Of a stretch of 64,000 bases of DNA, positions 16,193 through 25,233 are shown piece after piece. This DNA is from Croceimicrobium sp963977415 (GTDB lineage Bacteria > Bacteroidota > Bacteroidia > Flavobacteriales > Schleiferiaceae). The position numbers and the translations under genes are program-made. How positions within the stretch are numbered: position 1 is the first letter of the stretch; each line of letters opens with the position of its first letter. The stretch spans positions 186,001 to 250,000 of the forward strand of contig CAXBOS010000003.1 of NCBI GenBank assembly GCA_963977415.1, given 5' to 3'. Under the pieces are notes generated by a model. That model saw nothing but the letters and a program-made list of their open reading frames with translations, did not search any database and was not told where the DNA came from.

Positions 16193-18382
16193 ATGTTCTA
16201 TAAATACCGCATTTCCCTTCTCCTAGTTGTTTTTGGCTTTTTAGGAGCCAATGCTCAAAAAAAGACCGTAACGGTAGAAGATATTTGGCAACGCTATGCC
16301 TTTTACGCACGCTCAACCGCGGGCCTAAATAGCATGAACGATGGCGAACACTTCACCATTCTTCAAGCTAGTAAAACGGGTCCCAGCATAGAAAAGTTTA
16401 GCTATGCCACAGGCAAGCAAGTGGAAACGCTAGTATCGGCCGCCAAAATTAAAGAAGCTAGCGGGAAAAGTATCGATTTTGACGATTATCAGTTCAACGC
16501 TAGTGAAGATAAAATTTTACTAGCCACGGAAACCGAATCTATTTACCGTCACTCCTCACGCAGCTATTATTATGTGTACGATTTAAAAACACAAGAACTA
16601 GATAGCATCAAAGCAGAAGGCAAGCAACAGCTAGCCGATCTTTCACCCACCGAAAATAAAGTGGCCTTTGTAGCGGGAAACCGCATGCATATTCAGGATT
16701 TAGATAATAAAAACGAGATTATAAGTTTTGGTCAGGGCCAAGAAGACGCTTTAATTGCCGGTGCCGTTGACTGGGTTTACGAAGAAGAGTTTAGCTTTCA
16801 TAAAGGTTTCGAATGGTCGCCTAAGGGCCGATACATTGCCTATTATCAATTTGATGAAAGTGCCGTACCAACCTTCTCTATGGATGTTTACGGACAAGGT
16901 CTTTATCCTAGTCAGGATGTATTTAAATACCCCAAAGCAGGCGAGGTAAACTCCAAGGTTAGTATACACATCTACGACAGTAAAACGAACAAAGACTATC
17001 GCGTTGTGATACCGCAGGCTTACGAATACATTCCTCGCATTAAATGGACTAAGGAAGAAGATGAGTTAGTAGTATTTACTTTAAACCGTCACCAAAACGA
17101 ATTGGTACTTTGGGAAGTAGAAGTAGAAGACGAAGAATTAGAGGTAGAAGAGCTTTACCGCGAAACAGCAGAAGCCTATTTAGAAATTAACGATAATCTT
17201 CGCTTTTTGGACAATGGCGATTTTATTTGGACCAGCGAAAAAGACGGCTTCAATCACATCTATCTAATGGATGATGATGGTAAAGTGAAAAAACAAATCA
17301 CTAAAGGCCCTTGGGAAGTAACCGAGTTTTATGGCTACAGCGCCGAAAGCGGTTACTTATACTATCAAGCAGCGGAAGAAAATTCTGTTCAACGCGACAT
17401 TTACCGTATCAAGCTAAACGGCAAGAATAAGCAAAAGCTTAGTTCGCAAAAAGGCTGGAACGATGCTAACTTCAGTAAGGGTATGAAGTATTTTGTAAAT
17501 ACCTACTCATCTGCCGCAAGGCCCACTTACGAAACCCTACACCAAGCAGACGGTAAAGAACTGCGTGTAATTACCGACAACGCTAGCTTAGTAGATCGTT
17601 TAGAAAACTACGATTTAAGTAGCAAAGAATTTATGGTATTGGATACGGAAAACGGCCAAAGTTTAAATGCTTGGATGATTAAACCACAGGATTTTGATGC
17701 CACTAAAAAGTACCCGCTACTTATGTTTGTTTACGGTGGACCTGGATCACAAACAGTACAAGATAAATACGACAGCTTCAATAGTTTTTGGTACCAAAGT
17801 TTGGCGGCGCAAGGCTATATCGTGGTTAGCGTTGACAATCGCGGAACCGGTGCAAAAGGACGTGATTTCCGGACGGTAACTTACCAAGAATTAGGCAAGT
17901 ACGAAATTGAAGATCAGATTAGTGCTGCTAAAACGCTAGGTAAAATGGATTATATCGACGCCAGTCGCATTGGCATCTGGGGTTGGAGTTATGGTGGTTA
18001 TATGAGTAGCCTAGGGATTACCAAAGGGGCGGATGTTTTTAAAGCTGCCATTGCCGTTGCTCCCGTAACTAACTGGCGCTTTTACGATAATATTTATACC
18101 GAGCGCTATATGCGTACCCCGCAAGAAAATGCCAGTGGCTACGATGAAAACTCTCCTATAAATCATGTCGACAAGTTGAAAGGCTCTTACTTTTTATTGC
18201 ACGGAACGGCCGATGACAATGTGCACGTGCAAAATACCATGCGCATGGTAGAAAGTTTGGTGCAAAGCAATAAACAATTCGATCTTTTTATCTATCCCGA
18301 TAAAAACCATGGTATTTTTGGCGGTAACACACGTTATCACCTTTACACCAAGATGACAGATTTTTTACTTAAAAACTTATAA
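16193..18382 (+). CDS. Dipeptidyl-peptidase IV (S9B family)
   Basis: This exported serine peptidase releases N-terminal dipeptides, usually X-Pro. It has 729 residues: signal peptide 1-21 (ending FGFLGANAQ), DPPIV_N beta-propeller to about 480, then an alpha/beta-hydrolase domain. The catalytic triad is visible as Ser 599 in GWSYGGYMS, Asp in HGTADDNVH (about 675) and His 706 in DKNHGIFGG. The double-Glu substrate anchor is VYEEEFSF. It is followed after 17 bp by two POT transporters, which would import its dipeptide products. Upstream it is divergent from the FAD-linked oxidase. Confidence 0.93.
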   Translation: MFYKYRISLLLVVFGFLGANAQKKTVTVEDIWQRYAFYARSTAGLNSMNDGEHFTILQASKTGPSIEKFSYATGKQVETLVSAAKIKEASGKSIDFDDYQFNASEDKILLATETESIYRHSSRSYYYVYDLKTQELDSIKAEGKQQLADLSPTENKVAFVAGNRMHIQDLDNKNEIISFGQGQEDALIAGAVDWVYEEEFSFHKGFEWSPKGRYIAYYQFDESAVPTFSMDVYGQGLYPSQDVFKYPKAGEVNSKVSIHIYDSKTNKDYRVVIPQAYEYIPRIKWTKEEDELVVFTLNRHQNELVLWEVEVEDEELEVEELYRETAEAYLEINDNLRFLDNGDFIWTSEKDGFNHIYLMDDDGKVKKQITKGPWEVTEFYGYSAESGYLYYQAAEENSVQRDIYRIKLNGKNKQKLSSQKGWNDANFSKGMKYFVNTYSSAARPTYETLHQADGKELRVITDNASLVDRLENYDLSSKEFMVLDTENGQSLNAWMIKPQDFDATKKYPLLMFVYGGPGSQTVQDKYDSFNSFWYQSLAAQGYIVVSVDNRGTGAKGRDFRTVTYQELGKYEIEDQISAAKTLGKMDYIDASRIGIWGWSYGGYMSSLGITKGADVFKAAIAVAPVTNWRFYDNIYTERYMRTPQENASGYDENSPINHVDKLKGSYFLLHGTADDNVHVQNTMRMVESLVQSNKQFDLFIYPDKNHGIFGGNTRYHLYTKMTDFLLKNL

Positions 18383-18399
18383 TTAGTACCAAACAGCAA

Positions 18400-19818
18400 A
18401 TGAGCATACAAAGTGAAGTAGGCAAAAATCAACCTACCTTTTTCGGACATCCAATTGGCCTAGCCATATTATTCTTTACTGAAATGTGGGAGCGCTTTAG
18501 CTATTATGGCATGCGCGGGCTTTTGGTATTATTCCTTATTGCACAGGTTGAGGGCGGCATTGACGCAGGCTACGGCTGGACCAGAGATGAAGCTTTATTA
18601 CTTTACGGTATTTACACCGCCCTGGTGTATATCATGTCAATTCCAGGGGGCATTATTGCCGACCGCTTATTAGGACAAAAGAAGTCGGTAATGCTTGGCG
18701 GAGGGCTACTCGTAATTGGTCAGTTTATGTTGGCTTTTCATTCTCAAGTACTCTTCTTTAGTGGCTTAGGTTTAATCATTTTAGGGGTAGGTTTATTAAA
18801 ACCTAATATTTCTACCATGGTGGGTGGCCTTTACAGAGATGGCGATGTACGTCGCGATGCGGGCTTTACTATTTTTTATATGGGTATTAATCTCGGCGCT
18901 TTTCTCGCGGGTATTATCGTTTCCTTAGTGGCGGCCGAATATGGCTGGCATTGGGGTTTCACACTGGCAGGATTTGGAATGCTATTAGGGCAAGCCGTTT
19001 TTATTTGGGGACAGAAGTACCTCACCCATGTTGGTAATATTGAAACTCAAGATGAGCGCAAACAGCGAATTGCGGATAATGGCAATAAAAAGTTCACTAA
19101 AGAAGAATGGGATCGCATTATTGTATTGTGCATTTCCTTTTTAATTGTAATCGTTTTTTGGACTGCTTTCGAGCAAGCAGGTGGATTAATGAATATTTAT
19201 ACGGATCTAATCACGGATAGAAATGTTGGTTCATTTGAAGTTCCTGCCGCAGTATTCCAAAGTTTGAATGCTGGTTATATTATGATTTTTGGAGGTGTAG
19301 TCGCTTCTTTATGGTTATACCTTTCCCGCAAGGGCATTAAATTATCGGCAATTACTAAAATGGCAATCGGTACCATAGTAATGGGATTAGGTTATCTTTT
19401 TATGGTACTAGCCAGCCAGGAAGCCGAGTACGAGCGTGTAGGTGAAGCCATTATTGTAGCCAAGAAATCTGGAATTCAATGGTTATTGTTTGCTTACCTT
19501 TTTCACACCTTGGGCGAATTAGCACTGTCACCAGTAGCTCTATCTTTTATTACCAAAGTAGCCCCTAAGAAAATTGTGGCTTCCATGATGGGAGTATATT
19601 TTGCTGCCACTGGCCTTGCTAACTTTTTAGCCTCCTATATTGGCCGTCAGGCGGAAGACTTAGGAGAAACAGCCGTTTTTGGAGGACTTGTAATTTTTAC
19701 CGTGAGTCTTGGAGTTTTATTAATTCTATTCTCTAAACGCTTGAGTAAAATGACGCACGGAACCGAAGATGATACCGAAGAACCTGATCCACATGGAGAG
19801 GTAGTTGAATCTGCTTAA
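18400..19818 (+). CDS. POT-family proton-coupled di/tripeptide transporter
   Basis: This is an inner-membrane MFS protein of 472 residues and about 12-14 membrane segments. FFTEMWERFSYYGMRGLLVLF in TM1 contains the ExxERFxYYG motif of POT/PTR2 peptide carriers. FTIFYMGINLGAF in TM5 is the PTR2 signature. It lies 17 bp after the DPP-IV gene and 60 bp before a second POT gene, making an operon for peptide digestion and uptake likely. The acidic C-terminal tail (GTEDDTEEPDPHGE) is cytoplasmic. Confidence 0.93.
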   Translation: MSIQSEVGKNQPTFFGHPIGLAILFFTEMWERFSYYGMRGLLVLFLIAQVEGGIDAGYGWTRDEALLLYGIYTALVYIMSIPGGIIADRLLGQKKSVMLGGGLLVIGQFMLAFHSQVLFFSGLGLIILGVGLLKPNISTMVGGLYRDGDVRRDAGFTIFYMGINLGAFLAGIIVSLVAAEYGWHWGFTLAGFGMLLGQAVFIWGQKYLTHVGNIETQDERKQRIADNGNKKFTKEEWDRIIVLCISFLIVIVFWTAFEQAGGLMNIYTDLITDRNVGSFEVPAAVFQSLNAGYIMIFGGVVASLWLYLSRKGIKLSAITKMAIGTIVMGLGYLFMVLASQEAEYERVGEAIIVAKKSGIQWLLFAYLFHTLGELALSPVALSFITKVAPKKIVASMMGVYFAATGLANFLASYIGRQAEDLGETAVFGGLVIFTVSLGVLLILFSKRLSKMTHGTEDDTEEPDPHGEVVESA

Positions 19819-19878
19819 AAAAAGCATTTCCAATTTGATTTAAAATTTCGTTTATTCGGGCCTTTAAACAATTATACC

Positions 19879-21366
19879 ATGTCAAAAACAGCTACTGCGC
19901 CTAAATTGGGGCATCCCAATGGCTTATTCGTTTTATTCTTTTCAGAAATGTGGGAACGTTTCTGTTACTATGGAATGCGCGCCTTATTAACCCTTTATTT
20001 GGTAAACCAATTAATGAAGGGCGATTCAGAGGCCACCTTAATTTACGGAGCCTATACTGGTTTGGTTTATGCCGCAGCCGTTTTAGGAGGAAAATTAGCT
20101 GATAAGTATTTAGGTTACCGATTAGCCATTATTCTCGGAGCCATATTAATGGCCATTGGCGAGTTTATGATTTTAGGCGGTGATGATACCTGGCTTTTAA
20201 TTGGCATGGGAGCCATTATTGTCGGGAACGGTTACTTTAAAGCCAATATCTCTACCATTGTAGGAAAACTCTACGAAGAAAACGACCCGCGTCGCGATTC
20301 AGGTTTTACGATTTTTTATATCGGTATTAATATTGGCTCCTTGTTAGCCACTACCCTAGTTGCCTATGTAGGGCAAACTTATGGCTACCACTATGGTTTT
20401 GCTATGGCGGGAGTGGGTATGCTGAGCGCTTTATTAATTTTCTGGTTTGGCCGTCATCGCTATCAAGCGGCGGATGGACTAGATATTAGAGAAGAAGCTA
20501 AAAAGCCTGTTTTTCTTGGCTTAAACATGGTTCACCTTATCATTTTAGGATCTTTAGCCACTATTCCAGCCTGTTTCATACTTATCTCCAAGAATGAAAT
20601 TATGGACTACCTTTTATTGGGAGTTTTTGTTTGGGTAGCCTATAGCTTAATTAAGGCCGGAATTGATAATGGCCCAATTTATCGTGACCGAATGATTGCC
20701 TTGGTGATATTCATTTTGATTAACATCACCTTCTGGGCCTGTTTCGAGCAAGCAGGAACTTCCTTAACCCTATTTGCCGATAGAAATGTGGATCGTATGA
20801 TTTTTGGATGGGAAATGCCTGCCGCGATGACGCAGTTCTTCAATCCCGCCTTTATTATCATCTTCGGCTCTATCTTCTCAGTAATGTGGGTTAAACTTTC
20901 CGAAATGGGACGTAACCCAAGCATTCCTATGAAGTTTGCTTATGGTATTCTACAGTTAGGCTTAGGTTTCTTAGTAACTCTTGTGGCTGCAGAGCTAACC
21001 GATGGCTATACTGTTCCACTAATTACGCTTGTCTTACTTTACTTACTGCATACTACGGGTGAATTATTCCTTTCACCTATTGGCTTAAGTATGGTTACCA
21101 AATTAGCACCGAAACAAATTGCTGGTACAGCCATGGGCGCCTGGTTTTTAAGTTTTGCAATCGCTAATTATCTTGGTGGAAAAATCGCAACCCTTACTAG
21201 TAGTGAAGGACATGGCGCAGAAGCAGGGGCTAGCCTAGATCTCGCTGCAGCTTTTGAAAAATACATTGGCGTTTTCTCTAATTTAGGATATGTTCTAATT
21301 GGAATTTCCATCTTAATTATGATTGGCAGCAAACCTCTTAACAAGTTGATGCACGGCGTGCGTTAG
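19879..21366 (+). CDS. POT-family proton-coupled di/tripeptide transporter (second copy)
   Basis: This is a 495-residue paralog of the preceding transporter. LFFSEMWERFCYYGMRALLTL holds the ExxERFxYYG motif and FTIFYIGINIGSLLA the PTR2 signature. Sequence outside the motifs differs enough (for example a Gly/Ala-rich loop GHGAEAGASLDLAAAFEKY before the last membrane segment) that it is an old duplication with possibly different peptide preference. A strong terminator follows at 21397. Confidence 0.93.
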   Translation: MSKTATAPKLGHPNGLFVLFFSEMWERFCYYGMRALLTLYLVNQLMKGDSEATLIYGAYTGLVYAAAVLGGKLADKYLGYRLAIILGAILMAIGEFMILGGDDTWLLIGMGAIIVGNGYFKANISTIVGKLYEENDPRRDSGFTIFYIGINIGSLLATTLVAYVGQTYGYHYGFAMAGVGMLSALLIFWFGRHRYQAADGLDIREEAKKPVFLGLNMVHLIILGSLATIPACFILISKNEIMDYLLLGVFVWVAYSLIKAGIDNGPIYRDRMIALVIFILINITFWACFEQAGTSLTLFADRNVDRMIFGWEMPAAMTQFFNPAFIIIFGSIFSVMWVKLSEMGRNPSIPMKFAYGILQLGLGFLVTLVAAELTDGYTVPLITLVLLYLLHTTGELFLSPIGLSMVTKLAPKQIAGTAMGAWFLSFAIANYLGGKIATLTSSEGHGAEAGASLDLAAAFEKYIGVFSNLGYVLIGISILIMIGSKPLNKLMHGVR

Positions 21367-21396
21367 GCCTTATTAAATTCCATAATTTATAGCAGT

Positions 21397-21424
21397 AAAG
21401 CCACCTCCGGGTGGCTTTCTCTTT
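21397..21424 (+). terminator. Intrinsic terminator after the POT transporters
   Basis: AAAGCCACC (21397-21405) pairs perfectly with GGTGGCTTT (21410-21418), loop TCCG, followed by a T-rich CTCTTT. It ends the DPP-IV/POT transcript. Confidence 0.75.
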
Positions 21425-21444
21425 AGGATTAACCGCTCTAAAAC

Positions 21445-21475
21445 TTGTGAGCCTCGCTAAATATAGTTATATTTG
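21445..21475 (+). promoter_or_regulatory. Bacteroidota-type promoter of dps
   Basis: TATATTTG at 21468-21475 fits the TAnnTTTG -7 element, with TTG at 21445-21447 about 20 bp upstream as the -33 element. It lies 30 bp before the dps start codon. Confidence 0.5.
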
Positions 21476-21505
21476 AACATATTTTAAAATCAATATATAA
21501 AAACT

Positions 21506-21970
21506 ATGAATCATATCGGGCTCGACACAGAGCAATCAAAAAATCTCGCCAACAAATTAAATAATCTACTTGCTGCTTACCAGTTATTCTACATCAACAT
21601 ACGTGGATTACACTGGAATATCAAAGGCGAAAAGTTCTTCGAATTACATGTGAAATTCGAAGAATTGTACAACGATTCCTTTCTCAAAATTGATGAAATC
21701 GCGGAGCGCATTGTAACTTTAGGTGAAACACCCTTACACAGCTATACCGCTTACTTAGAAAATAGCAGCATTAAAGAAACTACCCATGTAAGCGAAGCAC
21801 GCGAAGCAGTGCAAACAGTTTTAAATGGTTTTACCGAACTCTTAAAATTAGAGCGGGAAATTTTAAGCCTTTCGGCAGATGCGGAAGATGAAGGTACCAA
21901 CGCTTTAATGAGCGATTACATTCGTGAGCATGAGAAAAGTGTTTGGATGTATTCAGCCTTCTTAAAATAA
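21506..21970 (+). CDS. dps: Dps family ferritin-like DNA-protection protein
   Basis: Dps dodecamers oxidise and store iron and shield DNA during starvation or oxidative stress. The 154-residue sequence has the intersubunit ferroxidase residues at canonical spacing: His 36 in RGLHWNIKG, His 48, Asp 63 and Glu 67 (KIDEIAERI), with 12, 15 and 4 residues between. TPLHSYTAYL follows as in other Dps proteins. It has its own promoter and is followed after 5 bp by a thioesterase gene. Confidence 0.93.
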   Translation: MNHIGLDTEQSKNLANKLNNLLAAYQLFYINIRGLHWNIKGEKFFELHVKFEELYNDSFLKIDEIAERIVTLGETPLHSYTAYLENSSIKETTHVSEAREAVQTVLNGFTELLKLEREILSLSADAEDEGTNALMSDYIREHEKSVWMYSAFLK

Positions 21971-21975
21971 GAGTT

Positions 21976-22365
21976 ATGAATTTTCACACCCGCAAATGGG
22001 TCAAGCCCCAAGATCTCAATCCTAATGAAACCCTTTTCGGAGGACGTCTTTTGAGTTGGATTGACGAAGAGGCAGTAATTTACGCCATTGTGCAATTGGA
22101 AAACGAGCACGTAGTAACCAAGTACATTTCTGAGATTAATTTCATCTCTGCCCCGCGGCAAGGTGATATTATAGAATTAGGTATTGAAGCGACCAGTTTT
22201 GGTAAGACCTCCATTACTATGAACTGTATTGTTCGTAATAAGCTTACACGCGAAACGGTTTTAAAAATAGAAAAGCTTGTATTTGTTAATCTCGATAAAG
22301 AAGGTAATCCTTTACCGCATGGCAAAACCGAAATTAGCTATGTAAAAGATCGCCTAAACGATTAA
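21976..22365 (+). CDS. Acyl-CoA thioesterase (hotdog fold)
   Basis: The ATG at 21976 gives 129 residues; a longer frame beginning inside dps is not likely. NETLFGGRLLSWIDEEAVIYA is the hotdog-fold hallmark of YciA/acyl-CoA hydrolase proteins, with the central helix carrying the catalytic Asp, and FISAPRQGDIIELGIEATSFGKTSITM the following strands. It probably hydrolyses short or medium acyl-CoA esters. It is coupled to dps by a 5-bp gap. Its stop interlocks with the stop of the convergent peroxidase gene (TTAA), leaving no room for a terminator. Confidence 0.85.
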   Translation: MNFHTRKWVKPQDLNPNETLFGGRLLSWIDEEAVIYAIVQLENEHVVTKYISEINFISAPRQGDIIELGIEATSFGKTSITMNCIVRNKLTRETVLKIEKLVFVNLDKEGNPLPHGKTEISYVKDRLND

Positions 22366-23408
22366 TACACCTTTTTATACGAAACCGTATCGGTAAGACT
22401 TTCTAAGAAAGCAATGAGAGCGGCCTTGTCATCGGCAGATATTGTAAAGCCCTTGATAAGGTCGCTTTTTAGTGGGTGTTGGCTTCCGCCAGATGCGTAA
22501 TGATCAATCACCTCACTTAAAGTAGATAGGGAACCATCGTGCATATAAGGTCCTGTAAGAGCAATATTTCTTAGCATGGCTACTTTGAACTGCCCTTCGT
22601 GTTCAGCTAAATTATTAGTTACGCGTGCCCGACCAGGATCAGCGGTATAGTCTTCGTACAAACCATTATTTTGAAAACTAAAGTCTGTGGTTAAAGGAAA
22701 TTGATGACAGCTAGCACAACTTAAAGCCTCACTTTTAAAAAGCGCTAAACCTCTCTTCTCTTGATTGGTCAAAGCCATTGAATCGCCATAATAATAGTAC
22801 TCATCAAAAGCACTACGATAAGAGACCAAGGTTCTTTCATAGCTAGCAAGAGCTAAACTTAAAGTATAGGCACTAACGGGTAAATCAAAGACTTGTTGAA
22901 ATTTTTCACGGTAATTGCCATCTGCCGCAACGCGAGCGATAGCCTCAGTAAAAGCAAGATCCATTTCACGATGCTCTTCGATAGGCCCAATAACCTGACT
23001 TTCTAAACTAGGATTACCGCCATCCATAAAAAAGTAGGGATGCCAGCCCACATTAAACAAGGTGGGTGAATTGCGATTGTGCATGCGTCCTTCCGTTCCC
23101 ACACTCACTTTCAATCCATCGCTAAAAGCTAAATTAGTGAGGTGACAGGAGGAACATGAAATGTCGAAATTGCGACTTAAGATAGGATCGAAAAATAAAT
23201 CTTCACCTAATTCTGCCCTTGCCTTGCTAATAAACCTATCCGAATCCATCTCCATACTAGGGAAATGCGGAATGTTTAAATTAATTACGGCATTAGAGTC
23301 ATCAACAACTACTTTTTCTTCCTTATTACAAAAAGGGAACAAAAAAAGGGAGAGGCTAATTAAAGCCAATCTCCCCTTCCAATTTCTACTAGTTGTTTTT
23401 GTTGCCAT
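22362..23408 (-). CDS. Di-haem cytochrome c peroxidase / MauG-MbnH family
   Basis: This 348-residue exported protein has two c-type haem sites, C85-S-S-C-H89 and C231-A-S-C-H235, and the CCP/MauG domain layout (LFFDPILSRNFDISCSSCH, LRNIALTGPYMHDGSLSTL). The N-terminus ends LFLFPFCNK, a possible lipobox, so it may be anchored. Family members reduce peroxide or oxidise tryptophan in a partner protein. It overlaps by 20 bp the gene for an MbnP-like protein, and MbnH enzymes form kynurenine in MbnP, so a modifying role on that neighbour is a reasonable inference. Confidence 0.88.
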   Translation of the reverse strand: MATKTTSRNWKGRLALISLSLFLFPFCNKEEKVVVDDSNAVINLNIPHFPSMEMDSDRFISKARAELGEDLFFDPILSRNFDISCSSCHLTNLAFSDGLKVSVGTEGRMHNRNSPTLFNVGWHPYFFMDGGNPSLESQVIGPIEEHREMDLAFTEAIARVAADGNYREKFQQVFDLPVSAYTLSLALASYERTLVSYRSAFDEYYYYGDSMALTNQEKRGLALFKSEALSCASCHQFPLTTDFSFQNNGLYEDYTADPGRARVTNNLAEHEGQFKVAMLRNIALTGPYMHDGSLSTLSEVIDHYASGGSQHPLKSDLIKGFTISADDKAALIAFLESLTDTVSYKKVY

Positions 23409-24186
23409 TTTCCATCTTACTAATGGTCATAGCTTGATCAAATTGATCCATCATTTTAATTCCCAGCGCTCTTCCGTCACCCATCGACATGCTTAAAATT
23501 TCGGTAGTTAAATCTACCCCATTAAAAAACGCTTTATAGTCGATTGCAAGAAGCATATTTATGGTTTCTCCACCTGAAACATCGCTATGCAGCATAGTGC
23601 TGCGATCTTTTCTAAACTCATTTGTACCTAAGTGATATTTAAACACTTGGTCGTAAGTACCATTGCCTTCGTAGTCTACTTCACCTTCAATTTTCACGAA
23701 AATATAGCCACTAGCCCAAGACCAGTACATTCCTTCCGGTTGTGGACCAAGAGGATGATTAGGATCTGAAAAATCGGTGGGTTGCACGCCTGTAGAGCCG
23801 TTTTCAGTGTTAGAAGCGGAATCCACTCCAACGCTAAAATTAAACATGTGGGCATGTCCTTCTTGTATAAAACCAAGATCAGACATTGTCACATCGGGAC
23901 GAACAATTAAATACTCAGGACTGAGGGCAGTCATACCACCAGCATCATCCATAATCACAGGTTTGGAAAGATAGAAGGTTGCTAAACTATAGCGCACTTT
24001 ATAACCATTATCCAAGGTATACTCGGTATTTAAGGAAAAGTCTTCCGTACCGAAGTTGAAATCATAATTTAAATTAACCTGTACTGTAGTGTTTGCAATT
24101 GGAGTATTTGAAACTGGTTCATCGTCTTTACAGGCAGAGGTAGAAATTATTGCAAGGGCCAGAAGGCCTAAAATTTTTGTTTTCAT
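23389..24186 (-). CDS. MbnP-like copper-associated lipoprotein
   Basis: This is a 265-residue protein with lipoprotein signal ending IISTSAC (Cys 19). It has the MbnP domain: VQVNLNYDFNFGTEDFSL, a middle region GVQPTDFSDPNHPLGPQPEG and the conserved Trp-rich MYWSWASGYIFVKIEG. In characterised members (MbnP, CorA) a Trp is oxidised to kynurenine and the protein binds copper. The gene pairs with the di-haem enzyme downstream with a 20-bp overlap. A small split gene lies 39 bp upstream. Copper handling is inferred from family; the specific modified Trp cannot be named here. Confidence 0.82.
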   Translation of the reverse strand: MKTKILGLLALAIISTSACKDDEPVSNTPIANTTVQVNLNYDFNFGTEDFSLNTEYTLDNGYKVRYSLATFYLSKPVIMDDAGGMTALSPEYLIVRPDVTMSDLGFIQEGHAHMFNFSVGVDSASNTENGSTGVQPTDFSDPNHPLGPQPEGMYWSWASGYIFVKIEGEVDYEGNGTYDQVFKYHLGTNEFRKDRSTMLHSDVSGGETINMLLAIDYKAFFNGVDLTTEILSMSMGDGRALGIKMMDQFDQAMTISKMENGNKNN

Positions 24187-24225
24187 TTTGTTGAATTTTT
24201 AAGATTGAAATAGGGATTGAAATAA

Positions 24226-24597
24226 TTAAGCAATCACTTGTGGTGGCCGCCAAATCTTAAAAACCAATGACTTATCTAACCAAACTTGGACGTTGAAACC
24301 CGGCTTTGCATCGAAGAGTTTAAACACGTTTGCACTAAATTTCTCTATGTCGTTGTTTAAATATTCGTCCAACCTTAAGTCAAGCCAAGAAACTGGGTTC
24401 TCCCGCTCCTGACTAGGTTGCAACATTTAACGCAAAACACAAGACCCTTGGCAATTATTATCCTCAACTAGGCGCATTTCGCACTTTTCGCTCGAGATAT
24501 TAGGCTGATTTATTTTAAAAAATGCGTAGCTCACAGACTGATGCAAATTTGCGATCAGCATGATAAAAGTGAACCATATAGTTAATAAGTTACGCAT
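24226..24597 (-). pseudogene. Small Cys-containing envelope protein split by an in-frame TAA
   Basis: From the ATG at 24597 a 56-codon frame encodes a hydrophobic N-terminus (MRNLLTIWFTFIMLI...) and then FKINQPNISSEKCE and NNCQGSCVLR, the pattern (INxxYI..LC...NCxGxCxL) of about 120-residue Bacteroidota envelope proteins often found with metal-related genes. TAA at 24429-24427 interrupts the frame, an ATG follows at once in the same frame, and 66 more residues end FKIWRPPQVIA, matching that family's Pro-Pro ending. Length with the stop ignored is normal. It is either a nonsense-mutated gene or two products joined by stop-start reinitiation (TAAATG). It leads the MbnP/peroxidase genes. Confidence 0.65.
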
Positions 24598-24706
24598 AGG
24601 TCAAAATTAGGCTAAACAAACTCTCTAATAGGTGAGAATTAGCACCAAAGCCTTTCTAATTAGCATACGTTAAAATCAGACAAGACGTTGGAAAAGTGCA
24701 GCCTTC

Positions 24707-25108
24707 TTAAGAGAACTCTAAACCGCAAGAACGGCATACTTGGTAACTTGCTTTGTTGTAGCGAAGGCGACTGCCTAAAGTTGACCAATAAAAGCCTACC
24801 GTTTTAAAAAACTGCCCCTTCATCATATCTTTCGCTCTGAGCGAATCAGAACCACAGTTAGGACAGTTTGCTTTTTGGGCATTAGTAATTCTCTGTTCTC
24901 CTTCCAGAACTCGTAAAACTTGAATGGCCTCTTCGAATGATTCGTTAGGAACGGCAATTGCTTGACCGGCTGGAAACTTGTGGTTTTCGTAAGTGGAACC
25001 CACATTATTAGCATAAGCCTTAATACCTTTCTCTTGGAGCTTTGTCTTTAAAAGACTGGCATCCCCCTCATTGTCAAAGTCTTTGACTAAAATCAACATT
25101 GATAACAT
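24707..25108 (-). CDS. DUF2007-domain protein with C-terminal zinc ribbon
   Basis: This is a 133-residue cytosolic protein. Residues 4-70 (MLILVKDFDNEGDASLLKTK...GIKAYANNV) resemble the small DUF2007 domain, annotated as putative signal transducing, a ferredoxin-like fold. The C-terminus has a Cys4 ribbon, CPNCGSDSL ... CRSCGLEF. An internal ATG at 25099 is an equally possible start. It stands alone between the MbnP operon and the acs terminator. Function unknown. Confidence 0.72.
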   Translation of the reverse strand: MLSMLILVKDFDNEGDASLLKTKLQEKGIKAYANNVGSTYENHKFPAGQAIAVPNESFEEAIQVLRVLEGEQRITNAQKANCPNCGSDSLRAKDMMKGQFFKTVGFYWSTLGSRLRYNKASYQVCRSCGLEFS

Positions 25109-25168
25109 TTATTTCCCTCTGAGTCAGCAAATTAAATGACAATATTTCAATTAAGATCTATAGTTAAT

Positions 25169-25198
25169 AAAAAAAAGCGATGATTTTAAGTCATCGCT
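25169..25198 (-). terminator. Terminator of the acs operon
   Basis: AGCGATGA (25176-25183) pairs with TCATCGCT (25191-25198), loop of 7. On the minus strand it is followed by seven T. It sits 36 bp past the acs stop codon. Confidence 0.8.
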
Positions 25199-25233
25199 CT
25201 AATTATCAATATATTATAGTGTAAATTTAGAAA

